64,000 nt of DNA from Pseudorhodoferax sp. Leaf267. Its GTDB lineage: Bacteria > Pseudomonadota > Gammaproteobacteria > Burkholderiales > Burkholderiaceae_C. Position numbers and translations under genes: made by a program. Under the pieces are notes generated by a model. That model was given only the letters and a program-made list of their open reading frames with translations. It had not been told where the DNA came from and ran no database searches. Location of the stretch: assembly GCF_001422405.1 (NCBI RefSeq), contig NZ_LMMV01000021.1, positions 496,858-560,857 of the forward strand, written 5' to 3'. This document shows positions 27,917 through 38,027 of the stretch, piece by piece (within the stretch, counting starts at the first letter, position 1; every line of letters begins with the position of its first letter).

Positions 27917-30900
27917 ACCAGCGCCGGCGCGAGCACGGCTGCCGCGCCGTGCTCGCAGCGCTCCAGCACGAACCCGAAACGGCGCGCACGCGCGACGGCG
28001 CTGCGCACGTGATGCCGCGCGGCCTGGCTGTGGCCGGTCTGGTGCAGCGCGTGGGCCCAGGTCAGCGTGGAGAAAGCCAGCTCGGCCTGCGCGCCGCCGC
28101 GCTCGTGCAGGCTGGCAGCGCGGTCGAAGTGCTGCTGCGCCAGTGCCAGGTCGTGGCCCAGCCACAGGCTGGCGATCGCCTTGGCGCGCCAGGCCATCGC
28201 CTCGGCGAAATGCCCGCCGATCGGCGCGGCGATCGTGATGGCCCGGTCGGCCGACGCGATCGCAGCCTCGTGCGCACCCTGGAAGCAGGCGATCTCCGCC
28301 TCGATGGCGGGCACGTAGTCCAGCAGCGACCAATGGCCCTGCGCGACACGCTCGAGCAATCCGCAGGCATCGCGCAACGCCGCGGACGCCTCGTCCAGTC
28401 GCCCGGCACGGCACAGGCACAGCGACAGGAACACCTGGCCGTGCCAGTCCAGGTAGGGCACGGCATGCTCGCGGCTGAGCTGCACGCAGCGCTGCGCATC
28501 GGCCACGGCCTCGTCCATGCGGCGCAGCGCCATCAACGCATGGCTGCGCCAGATGCAGGCGCCGCCCTGGTAGATCGGCGACTCCAGCTGCTCGGCCTCG
28601 TGCACCGACATGTCGCCAAAGCGCAGAGCGGCCTCGCCCTGCCCCGTCTCACAGGCGGCATAGCCGATCCAGCCCAGCCCGGAGATGTAGTCGATGAGCT
28701 TGCCGGCAGCCTTGTACTGCGCGATGTTGCCCTCGTGGATGAAGGCCAGCGTCTCGTTGAACAGGCCCTGGCAGCACAGGCCCATGCTCAGCGCCGAGCC
28801 GGGCTTGGACTCGATCTGCGGCGACTGCGCCGTGCGGCCCAGGCTGCGGATCTCGGCGAACACCCGGCCGGCCTGCGCATACTGGCTCGAATAGAGCAGC
28901 GCGCGACCTTCCTGGAACAGAATGGTCGACAGGCGTTCGGCATCGCAGTACACGCCGGCCACGCCCGACAGCGCCCGTGCCGACTGGCCCAGTTCCACCA
29001 GCCGCCTGGGCAGGATGGCGAAGCGCCCCACGTCCATCAGGCCCAGGATCACGTCGATGCGCCGGCTGGCGTTGCGCGGTGACGGCGGCAGCGTGGCCAG
29101 CAGCCGCTCGGCCTTGTCGAAATACGCCAGCGCCTCGCGGATGGCCACCATGCGCGTGGACGCGCGGCCGGCAGCGTCCAGGTAGTCCACCTGCTTGTCG
29201 GTCATCTGGGCCTGCTCGCAGTGGTGGGCCATCAGGCCGGGCTCGCGGGCGGCCGTCTCGGGCTGCCAGGTCTCGATCGCCTGCACGATGCGCGCATGCA
29301 TGGCCTGGCGGTCATGCCGCAGCAGGCTGTCGTAGGCCGCCTGCTGCACCAGCGCATGCTTGAATGCATAGCTGGCGTGTGGCGCGGGGCTCTGCTCGAA
29401 CAGCAGATGGGCATCGATGAGGCGGCCCAGGGCCTGGCGCACCTCGTCTGCCGTCAGCCCGCTGACCTGCACCAGCAGCGACAGCTCGAAGGTGCGCCCG
29501 ATCGCGCTGGCGATGCGCGCGATCGCCTTGGCCTCGCCCAGGCGGTCGAGCCGCGCGGCCAGGCTGTCGTGCAGCGTCGACGGGATGTGGAGCGACGGCA
29601 GCGGGCCGGCCAGCACCAGCGCGTCGTGCTCTTCGCGCAGCCAGCCCGATTCGAGGATGGTCTCGGTCAGCTCTTCGACGAACAGGGGCACGCCGTCCGT
29701 CTTCTCCAGGATCAAGCCGAGCACCTCGGGCGGCAGGCGCCGGCCCCGGCACACCTGCTGGACCAGGCCGGCGGCGTGCACGCGCGGCAGCGCATCGAGC
29801 CGGATGCTGGTCTGCGATGCGCTGTCCGACCAGTCCTGGCACCGGTGCGGCCGCGCAGTGACGATGGCCAGCAGCGGCTTGGCGGCCAGGCGCCGCAACA
29901 GCGCGCGCACGAACTCCTCGGTCGCACGGTCCAGCCAATGCGCATCCTCGAGCAGCAGCAGCACGGGCCCCGTGTCGCATTGCAACTCGAAGTGGTGCAG
30001 CAGCAGCTCGTGCGTGCGTGCCCGCTTGCGGTCCTGTGACAGCTGCGCGGCGGCGGCGTGGTCTGCCTGCGCCGGCAGGCCGACGAACTCAGCCAGCAGG
30101 TCCACCTCCAGCGCGGTCGCCTGCTCGCCCAGCCAGCGCGCCAGCAGCGTGAAGTTCTGCGCCGCATGGCCGTCGCTGACGCCGGCCGCGCGCCGGATCC
30201 AGTCGATCACCGGGTACATGGGCGTGTCCGACTGGGTGGGCACGCACTGCAACAGGATCTGCTGGCCCGGCGTCTGCGTGGCCGCAGCATGCAGCAGCCG
30301 CGACTTGCCGATGCCGGGCTCTCCGACCACGCTGACGACGTGGCACTGGCCGTGGGCGGCGCGCGTCGCCGCACGTGCGATGGCGCCCAGCTCCTCGCCG
30401 CGGCCCAGGCATTCGTGGATGGTGCCGCGCCTGGCGTAAAAGCGCGCCCGGTTGCTGCTCTCGCCCAGCACCTTCCACAAATGGATAGGCTTGGGCACGC
30501 CGCGCAGCGGGTGCGCGCCCATGTCCTCGTAGCGGAACAGGCCATCGGCCAGGCGCTTGGTGTCGTCGGCCACGAGGATGTCGCCCGCCTCCGCCAGCGC
30601 ATGGATGCGCGCGGCGACGTTGGGTGTCAGGCCGGTGGCCGAATGCCGCTCCGCCAGGCTGCCGCCGACGATGTCGCCAATCGCCGAGACGCCGCTGGCC
30701 AGGCCGATGCGCACGTTGGCGCGCGCCAGCCCGGTCGCCGGCTCGCGGACCAGCGCCTCGCGGATGCCCAGCGCAGCGCGGATGCCGCACTCGGCTGCAT
30801 CCTCGCGTGCGATGGGGTAGCCGAAATACGCCAGCACGCCGTCGCCGACGATGCGGGCCACGAAACCGCCCGCGCTCTCGATGGCAGTGCTGCACGCGGC

Positions 30901-31230
30901 GTAGTAGTCATGCAGCACATCGCACAAATCGTCCAGGTCCAGCTGCGACGAGAGCGCCGTGGAGCCGACCAGGTCGACGAACATCACCGTCACGTGACGG
31001 CGCTCGGCGCGCGGCATGCTGGTGGGCTCCATCGGCAGCATGTGCATGCCGCTCAGCGCCGCCAGCAGGATGCGGCGATGGCCCAGCGACAGGCCCAGTT
31101 CCTTCAAGTCCGCGTCGGACAACGTACGCAGCACCGCCCAGGAGATGTCGTTGCTGACGAACGCAGGCAGATGCATGCCCAGGCCCAGCTGTTGCAGCCA
31201 CTGCGCCAGTCCGTTGTCCTGCTGCACCAC
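27778..31230 (-). CDS. SAM-domain / class III nucleotide cyclase / AAA ATPase / TPR regulator
   Basis: Large multidomain signalling protein, about 1150 residues. A SAM domain (about 5-60; WLQQLGLGMHLPAFVSNDI) is followed by a class III cyclase domain (75-265) with both metal aspartates (D86 in FVDLVGS, D130 in VGDGVLAYFGYP) and the TPNVAARI signature. An AAA ATPase of the MalT/AAA_16 type has Walker A GEPGIGKS (303-310) and LLLLEDAHWLD, and TPR-like helices fill the C-terminal half. No membrane segment or DNA-binding domain is seen. The GTG at 31230 is preceded by GGAGG; the frame is open 83 codons further. Homologues with this order are annotated as adenylate/guanylate cyclases, but activity is unproven. 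Confidence 0.85.
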   Translation of the reverse strand: MVQQDNGLAQWLQQLGLGMHLPAFVSNDISWAVLRTLSDADLKELGLSLGHRRILLAALSGMHMLPMEPTSMPRAERRHVTVMFVDLVGSTALSSQLDLDDLCDVLHDYYAACSTAIESAGGFVARIVGDGVLAYFGYPIAREDAAECGIRAALGIREALVREPATGLARANVRIGLASGVSAIGDIVGGSLAERHSATGLTPNVAARIHALAEAGDILVADDTKRLADGLFRYEDMGAHPLRGVPKPIHLWKVLGESSNRARFYARRGTIHECLGRGEELGAIARAATRAAHGQCHVVSVVGEPGIGKSRLLHAAATQTPGQQILLQCVPTQSDTPMYPVIDWIRRAAGVSDGHAAQNFTLLARWLGEQATALEVDLLAEFVGLPAQADHAAAAQLSQDRKRARTHELLLHHFELQCDTGPVLLLLEDAHWLDRATEEFVRALLRRLAAKPLLAIVTARPHRCQDWSDSASQTSIRLDALPRVHAAGLVQQVCRGRRLPPEVLGLILEKTDGVPLFVEELTETILESGWLREEHDALVLAGPLPSLHIPSTLHDSLAARLDRLGEAKAIARIASAIGRTFELSLLVQVSGLTADEVRQALGRLIDAHLLFEQSPAPHASYAFKHALVQQAAYDSLLRHDRQAMHARIVQAIETWQPETAAREPGLMAHHCEQAQMTDKQVDYLDAAGRASTRMVAIREALAYFDKAERLLATLPPSPRNASRRIDVILGLMDVGRFAILPRRLVELGQSARALSGVAGVYCDAERLSTILFQEGRALLYSSQYAQAGRVFAEIRSLGRTAQSPQIESKPGSALSMGLCCQGLFNETLAFIHEGNIAQYKAAGKLIDYISGLGWIGYAACETGQGEAALRFGDMSVHEAEQLESPIYQGGACIWRSHALMALRRMDEAVADAQRCVQLSREHAVPYLDWHGQVFLSLCLCRAGRLDEASAALRDACGLLERVAQGHWSLLDYVPAIEAEIACFQGAHEAAIASADRAITIAAPIGGHFAEAMAWRAKAIASLWLGHDLALAQQHFDRAASLHERGGAQAELAFSTLTWAHALHQTGHSQAARHHVRSAVARARRFGFVLERCEHGAAAVLAPALVYADGVLADLDRAAALPGRPLPEGAVLLGSGGASPQALSTSGKGAP

Positions 31231-31349
31231 GCGTCGATTCCTCCAATGGTCCGAAGCAGCTGCGGCCCCGGAGTGTGTCATTTGGTATGGATCGCGACCC
31301 AATGTACACCAGCACTGGCGCGCGAACTGTAACTTCGGCCGGGCCTGGC

Positions 31350-32228
31350 TCAGGCTTTGAAGCGGCGTTCGGGCAGCGGGATGAACTCGGTCTCGCCCGG
31401 CACCTGGGCGAAGCGGCCGGCCTCCCAGTCGTCGGCGGCCTGCACGATGCGCTCCTTGCGGCTGGAGACGAAGTTCCACCAGATCTGCCGGTGCCCGATC
31501 GGCGCGCCGCCGACGACGGCCAGGCGCGTGGGCTGGCGGCAGTGGATGACAGCCGGTGCGCCGAACTGCAGCACGGCCATCTGACGGGCGCCGACGGGCT
31601 GGCCGTCGACCGTGACCTCGCCGTCGACGGCGTAGACCGCGCGCTCCTCGGCCAAAGGCGGCAACACGAAGGAGACGCCGGCCTGCAGCGCCACGTCCAA
31701 GTACAGCGTCTGCGAGAACGTGGTCACCGGCGACTGCTTGCCGAAGGCGTGGCCGATCAGCACGCGCACGCGCACGCCGTCCATGTCGACTTCGGGAATG
31801 GCGTCAGCCGGTGTGTGCTCGAAGGCCGGCGGCGCTTCCTCGTGCGCCTCGGGCAGCGCCGCCCACAGCTGCAGGCCGTGGTTCACATAGGTCTGCTGCG
31901 CCAGGCGCTCGGGGCGGCGCTCGGAGTGCGCGATGCCGCTGCCGGCCGTCATCCAGTTGATGGCGCCCGGCGTGATCTCCTGCTCGCTGCCCAGGTTGTC
32001 GCGGTGGAAGATCGCGCCCTCGAACAGATAGGTGACGGTGGCCAGGCCGATGTGCGGATGGGGGCGCACATCGTGGTTGTCCTGCGGGTGCTGCACGGCC
32101 GGGCCGAAGTGGTCGAAGAACAGGAAGGGGCCGACCGCCTGGCGCGCGGCCGCGGGCAGCAGCCGGCGCACGACGAAGCCGCCTCCCAGGTCCTTGTCGT
32201 GTCCGGTCAGCAGTAGTTCGATGGGCAT
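31350..32228 (-). CDS. Pirin family protein
   Basis: 292-residue bicupin of the pirin family. The N-terminal cupin holds the metal-binding motif PHPHIGLATVTYLFEG and HSER; the C-terminal Pirin_C domain includes GAPAVIHCRQPTRLAVVGG and ends with FIPLPERRF. Pirins bind Fe and act variously as quercetinases or regulators; the function here is unknown. The start ATG has GGAGAA nearby. A second, shorter pirin lies at 35.1-35.8 kb; the two are not close copies. Confidence 0.88.
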   Translation of the reverse strand: MPIELLLTGHDKDLGGGFVVRRLLPAAARQAVGPFLFFDHFGPAVQHPQDNHDVRPHPHIGLATVTYLFEGAIFHRDNLGSEQEITPGAINWMTAGSGIAHSERRPERLAQQTYVNHGLQLWAALPEAHEEAPPAFEHTPADAIPEVDMDGVRVRVLIGHAFGKQSPVTTFSQTLYLDVALQAGVSFVLPPLAEERAVYAVDGEVTVDGQPVGARQMAVLQFGAPAVIHCRQPTRLAVVGGAPIGHRQIWWNFVSSRKERIVQAADDWEAGRFAQVPGETEFIPLPERRFKA

Positions 32229-32384
32229 CTGTCGTTCTCCAGGCGTGGGTGGGGAATAAGTGTAGTCAGCGCCGCGGCGCCGGGCGGCGCCCCCAGCGCG
32301 CCGACCGGCGGCAGCGCTGGGCCACCCAGGCGGCACGAGCGGGGCGCCGTGCCCGGCGAATCCAGCCGCCTTTGAAAAGAACGG

Positions 32385-32408
32385 GGCCGGTGCCGCCGGG
32401 CACCGGCC
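32385..32408. terminator. Strong hairpin upstream of the beta-helix gene
   Basis: Ten-base-pair perfect stem (GGCCGGTGCC / GGCACCGGCC) with a four-base loop. On the minus strand it is followed by CCGTTCTTTTC, a weak U-tract. It sits 42 bp before the beta-helix gene at the left border of the island. It could be a terminator or an RNA structure in the 5' leader; direction is uncertain. Confidence 0.4.
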
Positions 32409-32449
32409 ACGGCCACCTCCTAGCCCCTCTCACCCCTCGAAAGGCGAAC

Positions 32450-34141
32450 ATGAAAGCGATTGGTCCATGGCTGGCAGCCGCCCTGGCGCTGCTGTGCATT
32501 TGCGCGCCTGCGCGCGCCGCCCCGTCCATCACGGTGCTGCACACGCAGCCCTATGTCTTCACCGTGAACCCATCGCAACAGATCGCGATCACCTACCGCT
32601 TCAAGTCCACGGCGCCCACCGCGGCGTCCCGGCGTGTGTTCGTGCACTTCATCAATGCGGCCGGCAAGATCGTGTTCCAGGACGACCACCAGCCGCCGGC
32701 CGCCACCAGCCAGTGGTATGGCGAGATCAGCTACCAGCGCTTCGTCACGCTGCCGTCGGCCGCCACGAGTGGGCGCTACCAGATCGCCGTCGGCCTGTTC
32801 GACCCGCCCACGCGGGTGCGCACCCCGCTGGGCACCGTGGCCGACCCGGCCAGCACCGAGCCGAGCTATACCTTCGAAGACCGCCCGGGCTCGTCGCGCT
32901 ATGTCGTGGGCGAGCTGTATGTGACGACCAAGCCCATCGTCGAGGCGCCGTTCGCCTGCAATGGCAACGACGTGACGGCCGCGCTGTCGCGCGCGCTGCG
33001 CAACCTGGCCTCCGGCCAGGTGCTGAAGCTGCCGTTCGGCTCGTGCCAGTACAGCGGCGCGCTGGGGATCAATGCCATGCGCCTGGACCGCAAGACCGAT
33101 GTCGAGGTGGTGGGCCACGGTGCACCGAGCACGCGGCTCATCGCCACCGACAAGCTGCGCTCGGGCTTCATCGTTTACGGCTCCTCGGGCATCTTGCTGC
33201 GCGACTTCCGGATCGAGGTCGCCCGCCCGCCAGGCTATGCCGAGCGCACGGGCAATGCGGATGCGATCGGCGTCTATGTGGAGAACAGTTCGAAGGTCGA
33301 GCTGCGGCAGCTGGCGATCCTGAACCCGCTGGGCCCCGGCATCCAGTTCTACCGCGCGACCGACAGCCGCGCCATGCGCAATTTCGTGCAGCGCCCCGCC
33401 GCCGATGGCATCCACATCGCCGGGCCGTCGTCCAACATCGCGCTCGAAGACAACACCGTCTTCGATTCCGGCGACGACGGGTTGTCGTCGATCGGCTATG
33501 TCGGCGGGGCGCAAGCCGGGCCGAACCACGACATCACGATCCGCAACAACCGCGTGCGCTTTCGCGACGTCAAGTGGGGCAGCGGGGTGGCCGTGGAAGG
33601 CACGGCGGTTGCACAGGTCCTCAACAATTACATCGAACGGTCGGGCGCTGCCGGCATCCGCATCGCATCCATCGAAGGCTATGCAGAGATGGATGGCGTT
33701 CGCTACACATTTGTGACGGGCGGCGTGAGCAACGTTGAAGTTGCAGGAAATGAGCTGGTAGACACCAAAACACGCGCAGAGCTTGGGCATGGCGCCATGC
33801 ATATTGCCGCCATGAGCGCCGACCTCCGTGACCTGCAGGTGCACAGCAACACCATCTCCAGCGCCTCCCTCATGGGCACGGCGACCGATGCGGTGCGGGT
33901 GGTCGGGCGCGTCACGCCCGCCGGCATCTATTACGTGAGGAACACCCGGATCTGGAACAACACCGTTCGCAATCTGAGCCCGGGCGTCCTGGCGCCATGG
34001 TGCATCGTCCAGGCGCCGGATACGACCACCGGCCTCGTCCTGAACACTGGCCTGCAGGGGCAGGTCCAGCCCAACGTCTACGTCCAGAGTCCCGATGGCG
34101 CCAGAACATTCAGCCAGAACTGCGCACCCCAAACCAATTGA
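32450..34141 (+). CDS. Exported right-handed beta-helix protein
   Basis: 563 residues. A clear Sec signal peptide (1-24, ending in PARA-AP) is followed by an Ig-like beta-domain to about 150 (VFTVNPSQQIAITYRFKS, GRYQIAVGLFDPP). A parallel beta-helix region (about 165-520) then shows repeated short strands such as DVEVVGHG, GILLRDFRIE, VELRQLAIL, NIALEDNTVFDSGDDG and VEVAGNELVD. Such proteins are often polysaccharide lyases, epimerases or surface adhesins; no catalytic set is identifiable. Start ATG with AAAGG nearby. Codon use near 33.69-33.80 kb is noticeably less G/C-rich. It is followed directly by a broken acyltransferase gene, suggesting a former surface-polysaccharide pair. Confidence 0.75.
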   Translation: MKAIGPWLAAALALLCICAPARAAPSITVLHTQPYVFTVNPSQQIAITYRFKSTAPTAASRRVFVHFINAAGKIVFQDDHQPPAATSQWYGEISYQRFVTLPSAATSGRYQIAVGLFDPPTRVRTPLGTVADPASTEPSYTFEDRPGSSRYVVGELYVTTKPIVEAPFACNGNDVTAALSRALRNLASGQVLKLPFGSCQYSGALGINAMRLDRKTDVEVVGHGAPSTRLIATDKLRSGFIVYGSSGILLRDFRIEVARPPGYAERTGNADAIGVYVENSSKVELRQLAILNPLGPGIQFYRATDSRAMRNFVQRPAADGIHIAGPSSNIALEDNTVFDSGDDGLSSIGYVGGAQAGPNHDITIRNNRVRFRDVKWGSGVAVEGTAVAQVLNNYIERSGAAGIRIASIEGYAEMDGVRYTFVTGGVSNVEVAGNELVDTKTRAELGHGAMHIAAMSADLRDLQVHSNTISSASLMGTATDAVRVVGRVTPAGIYYVRNTRIWNNTVRNLSPGVLAPWCIVQAPDTTTGLVLNTGLQGQVQPNVYVQSPDGARTFSQNCAPQTN

Positions 34142-34636
34142 AGGCAACACCTCCGACCACTCCAAGCTGATCGGCCTGGAAATTCTGCGGTTGCTGTCCG
34201 CGCTCGCCGTGCTCATCTGGCACTACCAGCACGTCTGGTACGTGGGCGGGCAGGCCGTCCATTTCGATCGGTCGGCCCAGCCGCTGTACCGCTATCTCGC
34301 CCTGTTCTACGAATGGGGCGTCTTCGGGGTGCAGGTGTTCTGGATGATCAGCGGCTTCATCTTCTTCTGGAAGTACCTGGCCGGGATCCACACCGGCGCG
34401 GTGGGCGCGTGGCACTTCTTCGTGCTGCGCTTCTCGCACCTGTACCAACTGCACATTGCGAGCTTCGGCGTCGTGGCGAGTCCGCGGCCTTCCTTCAGGC
34501 CAATGTGGGCGTATCGGTCGGGCTGGGTGCGCTGGCCTACCGCAGCTTCGAGATGCCGGCGCAGAACTGGGTCCGCGCGCGGCTGCTGGCCCGCGCACCG
34601 ATGCGCACCGCCGGCGCACCCAGGCTGCGCGACTGA
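34095..34636 (+). pseudogene. Acyltransferase-3 (OafA-type) pseudogene with internal deletion
   Basis: The first about 120 codons encode the N terminus of an acyltransferase-3 membrane protein (IGLEILRLLSALAVLIWHYQ, GVFGVQVFWMISGFIFFWKY, FVLRFSHLYQLHI). At about 34455-34475 the frame changes, and the remaining 54 codons, in another frame, encode a typical C-terminal tail of the same family (VSVGLGALAYRSFEMPAQNW). About 200 residues of the usual protein are missing in between. An internal deletion with frame loss explains this best. The intact gene would have O-acetylated a surface sugar. The start is uncertain and lies within the 3' end of the beta-helix gene. Confidence 0.8.
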
Positions 34637-34643
34637 GCGCGCC

Positions 34644-35075
34644 TCAGCGCCGGTCGATGCTGAGCCGCCCGGCGCCGAAGGCCACGAAGGCCAGCAGGCC
34701 GCCCGTGATGGCCACGTTCTTCATGAACATGAGCTGCTGCACCATGGCCTTGTCGGCCGGCATGGCCCAGTAGTTGTGGAAGAAGAACGACGCGGCCAGC
34801 GTGAACAGCGCCAGCACGGCGGCGGCGAAGCGGGTCTTGAAGCCGGCCAGCAGCGCCAGGCCCAGGCCCAGCTCGACCACGATGGCCAGCGCCGCGCCGA
34901 CCTGCGGCAGCGGCAGGCCGACCGAGCCGATGTAGCCCACCGTACCGGCGAAGCCGGTCAGCTTGCCGATGCCGGCGGGCACGAACAGCACGGCCAGCAG
35001 GATGCGGCCCAGCAAGGCCAGCCCGTCCTGGGCACTGTTGGCGGTCGATGGGGGGGTGGTCGAAAGGCTGGCCAT
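34644..35075 (-). CDS. DoxX family membrane protein
   Basis: 143-residue membrane protein with four hydrophobic segments (about 18-36, 52-80, 85-103 and 115-135). DoxX features: LLGRILLAVLFVPAGIGKL and MFMKNVAITGGLL. DoxX proteins are small quinone-related or thiol-stress membrane proteins whose function is mostly unknown. The start at 35075 has GGGAG at a spacing of about 9-10; a longer start at 35120 is less likely. It lies 65 bp downstream of a pirin gene on the same strand, a pairing common in proteobacteria, so the two are probably cotranscribed. Confidence 0.88.
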   Translation of the reverse strand: MASLSTTPPSTANSAQDGLALLGRILLAVLFVPAGIGKLTGFAGTVGYIGSVGLPLPQVGAALAIVVELGLGLALLAGFKTRFAAAVLALFTLAASFFFHNYWAMPADKAMVQQLMFMKNVAITGGLLAFVAFGAGRLSIDRR

Positions 35076-35140
35076 GGTGATGACTCCCTGAAAAGAAAAA
35101 CGGTGGATGGCGCGACGCATCGGCCGCGCCGCAGGATACG

Positions 35141-35842
<702 letters not shown>

Positions 35843-35962
35843 GTCGGGCTCCTGGTGGTGGTGCGATGCCTGCATCGCGTGGTCTGCACTTTAGATTTCG
35901 CACGCCGCGCTCACAGCGCCGGGCCTTGATGGCATCATTCAAAAAAACTGAAACGCTAGCCC

Positions 35963-36910
35963 ATGAGCATTCAAAACGCGCGCGATGCGCTGACCCCTGA
36001 CGCCCTCGCCATGCTGCTGGCAATCGCCGAGTCCGGCAGCTTTGCCGCGGCCGCGCGCTCGCTGGGCCTGGTGCCCAGCGCGCTGACCTACCGCGTGCGC
36101 CAGATCGAGGATGCGCTGGACGTGCTGCTGTTCGACCGCAGCTCGCGCCAGGCCCGACTGACCGAGGCCGGCGCCGAGCTCATGCGCGAGGGCGGAAGGC
36201 TGCTGCACGAGATCGACGCCGTGGCCAACCGCGTGCGGCGCGTGGCCACCGGCTGGGAGCCGCAGTTCACGCTGGCAGTGGACAGCGTGATCTCGCGCGC
36301 CACGATGATGGACCTGTGCGAATCGTTCTACGCCACGGCGCCGCCCACGCGGCTGAAGATCCGCGAAGAGGTGCTGTCGGGCACGCTGGAGGCGCTGGGC
36401 TCGGGCCAGGCCGACCTGGCCATCGGCGTGGCCGCCGAGGGCGCGGCGGTGCGCGACATCCAGAGCAAGCCCATGGGCCAGATGCGCTTCATCTACGCCG
36501 TGGCGCCGCACCATCCGCTGGCCCAGGCCGAGGAGCCGCTGGCCGACGCGCTGCTGCAGCAGCACCGCGCCGTGGCGGTGGCCGACACCGGCCAGCGGGG
36601 CCGCGTGACGCTGGGCCTGCTGGGCGGGCAGGACGTGCTGACCGTGCCCACCATGCGCGCCAAGCTCGAGGCGCAGCTGCGCGGGCTGGGTGGCGGCTTC
36701 CTGCCCGAAAGCCTGGCGCGGCCCTATGTCGACACGGGCCGCCTGGTCGAGCGCCGCGTGCAGCGGCCCGACCGGGTGATCGTCGTCAGCTATGCCTGGC
36801 GCGAGCAGGGCACGGGCCAGGGCCAGGGCCGCGCGCTCAAGTGGTGGCTGCAGCAGCTCGAAAGCCCCAAAACGCGCGCCGCCCTGCTCCACGCGCAGCA
36901 GCACAACTGA
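35963..36910 (+). CDS. LysR-family transcriptional regulator
   Basis: 315 residues. N-terminal helix-turn-helix (MLLAIAESGSFAAAARSLGLVPSALTYRVRQIE, residues about 14-46) and a substrate-binding domain from 95. It is divergent from the pirin-doxX pair; homologues next to pirin genes are thought to regulate them. The intergenic region (35843-35962) contains TGC-N12-GCA around 35.88 kb, which may be a LysR site but is weak. Start ATG without a strong ribosome site. Confidence 0.92.
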   Translation: MSIQNARDALTPDALAMLLAIAESGSFAAAARSLGLVPSALTYRVRQIEDALDVLLFDRSSRQARLTEAGAELMREGGRLLHEIDAVANRVRRVATGWEPQFTLAVDSVISRATMMDLCESFYATAPPTRLKIREEVLSGTLEALGSGQADLAIGVAAEGAAVRDIQSKPMGQMRFIYAVAPHHPLAQAEEPLADALLQQHRAVAVADTGQRGRVTLGLLGGQDVLTVPTMRAKLEAQLRGLGGGFLPESLARPYVDTGRLVERRVQRPDRVIVVSYAWREQGTGQGQGRALKWWLQQLESPKTRAALLHAQQHN

Positions 36911-36929
36911 GCCGTGTAGAGTGCGGCCC

Positions 36930-38027
36930 ATGACAAAGCGCACACGGACACCAAGAGACACAACATCCACCGTCGCGCCACGTGCGCGGCGCATCGCCGT
37001 CATCGGCGCCGGCATGGCCGGCATCGCCTGCGCCCGCACCCTCGTGCAAGCTGGGCACCAGGTGCAGCTGTTCGAGCGCAACGCACTGCCCGGCGGCCGC
37101 ATGGCCACCGAGGACACGGCCTTCGGCGGCTTCGACCACGGCGCGCAGTACTTCACCGTGCGCGACCCGCGTTTCCAGCAGGCGCTGGCGCTGAGCCCCA
37201 AACTCTGCAAGGCCTGGAGCGCCAACACCGTGCGCGTGCTCGACGCCTATGGCCGGGTGGCGGCCGCGTCGCTACCAGCCACCGAGGCGCACTGGGTGCC
37301 CACGCCGGGGATGAGCGCCCTGCCCCGCCACTGGGCCGCGCCGCTCGTGGCGCAGCAGGCGGTGGAATTCGACACCCAGGTCACGGCCATCGGCCGCGAC
37401 GCGCTGCAGCCGCAGCAGTGGCAGCTGGCCACCATGGGCGCCACCGGCGCGCCGGACGCGCAGCGCGTGTTCGGCGGCTTCGACGACGTGGTGCTGGCCG
37501 TGCCCCATGCGCAAGCCGTGCAGTTGCTGCGCGCGTCCTCGCTGGCTGCGGCCCTGCAGCGCCAGCTCGCGCCGGTCAGCGTGGGCCCGTGCTGGACGCT
37601 GCTGCTGGCCTTCCCGCAGGCCATGCAGGCCGGCCTGTCGCACCTGGGCCCGCAGTGGAACGCGGCGCGCAGCACGCACCACCGCATTGCCTGGCTGGCG
37701 CGCGAGTCGTCCAAGCCCGGCCGCGGCAGCGTCGAGCGCTGGACGGTGCAGGCCAGCACGGCCTGGTCGGCCGAGCACCTGCAGGACGACGCGCCGCGCG
37801 TGCTGGCCAAGCTGCGCAAAGCCTTCTCCGAAGTCACGGGCATCCGCGCCGAACCGGCCTTCGCCTCGGTGCACAGCTGGCACCAGGCGCAGACGCTGAC
37901 ACCGCTGGGCGACAGCCACCTGTGGGATGCCAAGCTGCGTGTGGGCGTCTGCGGCGACTGGTGCCTGGGCCACCGCGTCGAGAACGCGTTCGTCTCGGGG
38001 CTGGAACTGGCGCTCGCGATGGCGTGA
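36930..38027 (+). CDS. FAD-dependent amine oxidase-like / renalase-like oxidoreductase
   Basis: 365-residue flavoprotein. Dinucleotide-binding fold at the N terminus ([17 protein letters not shown], residues about 22-38), [26 protein letters not shown], and the C-terminal FAD-contact region [22 protein letters not shown]. This is the renalase/NAD(P)-FAD amine-oxidase-like family; its bacterial substrate is mostly unknown. The ATG at 36930 follows TAGAGT (36917-36922) by 7 nt, another potential leaderless start. It ends 122 bp before gluQ. Confidence 0.85.
   Translation: MTKRTRTPRDTTSTVAPRARRIAVIGAGMAGIACARTLVQAGHQVQLFERNALPGGRMATEDTAFGGFDHGAQYFTVRDPRFQQALALSPKLCKAWSANTVRVLDAYGRVAAASLPATEAHWVPTPGMSALPRHWAAPLVAQQAVEFDTQVTAIGRDALQPQQWQLATMGATGAPDAQRVFGGFDDVVLAVPHAQAVQLLRASSLAAALQRQLAPVSVGPCWTLLLAFPQAMQAGLSHLGPQWNAARSTHHRIAWLARESSKPGRGSVERWTVQASTAWSAEHLQDDAPRVLAKLRKAFSEVTGIRAEPAFASVHSWHQAQTLTPLGDSHLWDAKLRVGVCGDWCLGHRVENAFVSGLELALAMA

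Noticed and set aside
35843-35962. A LysR binding site (TGC-N12-GCA) between pirin and lysR
   Set aside because: The match is too short to be distinguished from chance, so it is mentioned under the regulator and not annotated as a site.
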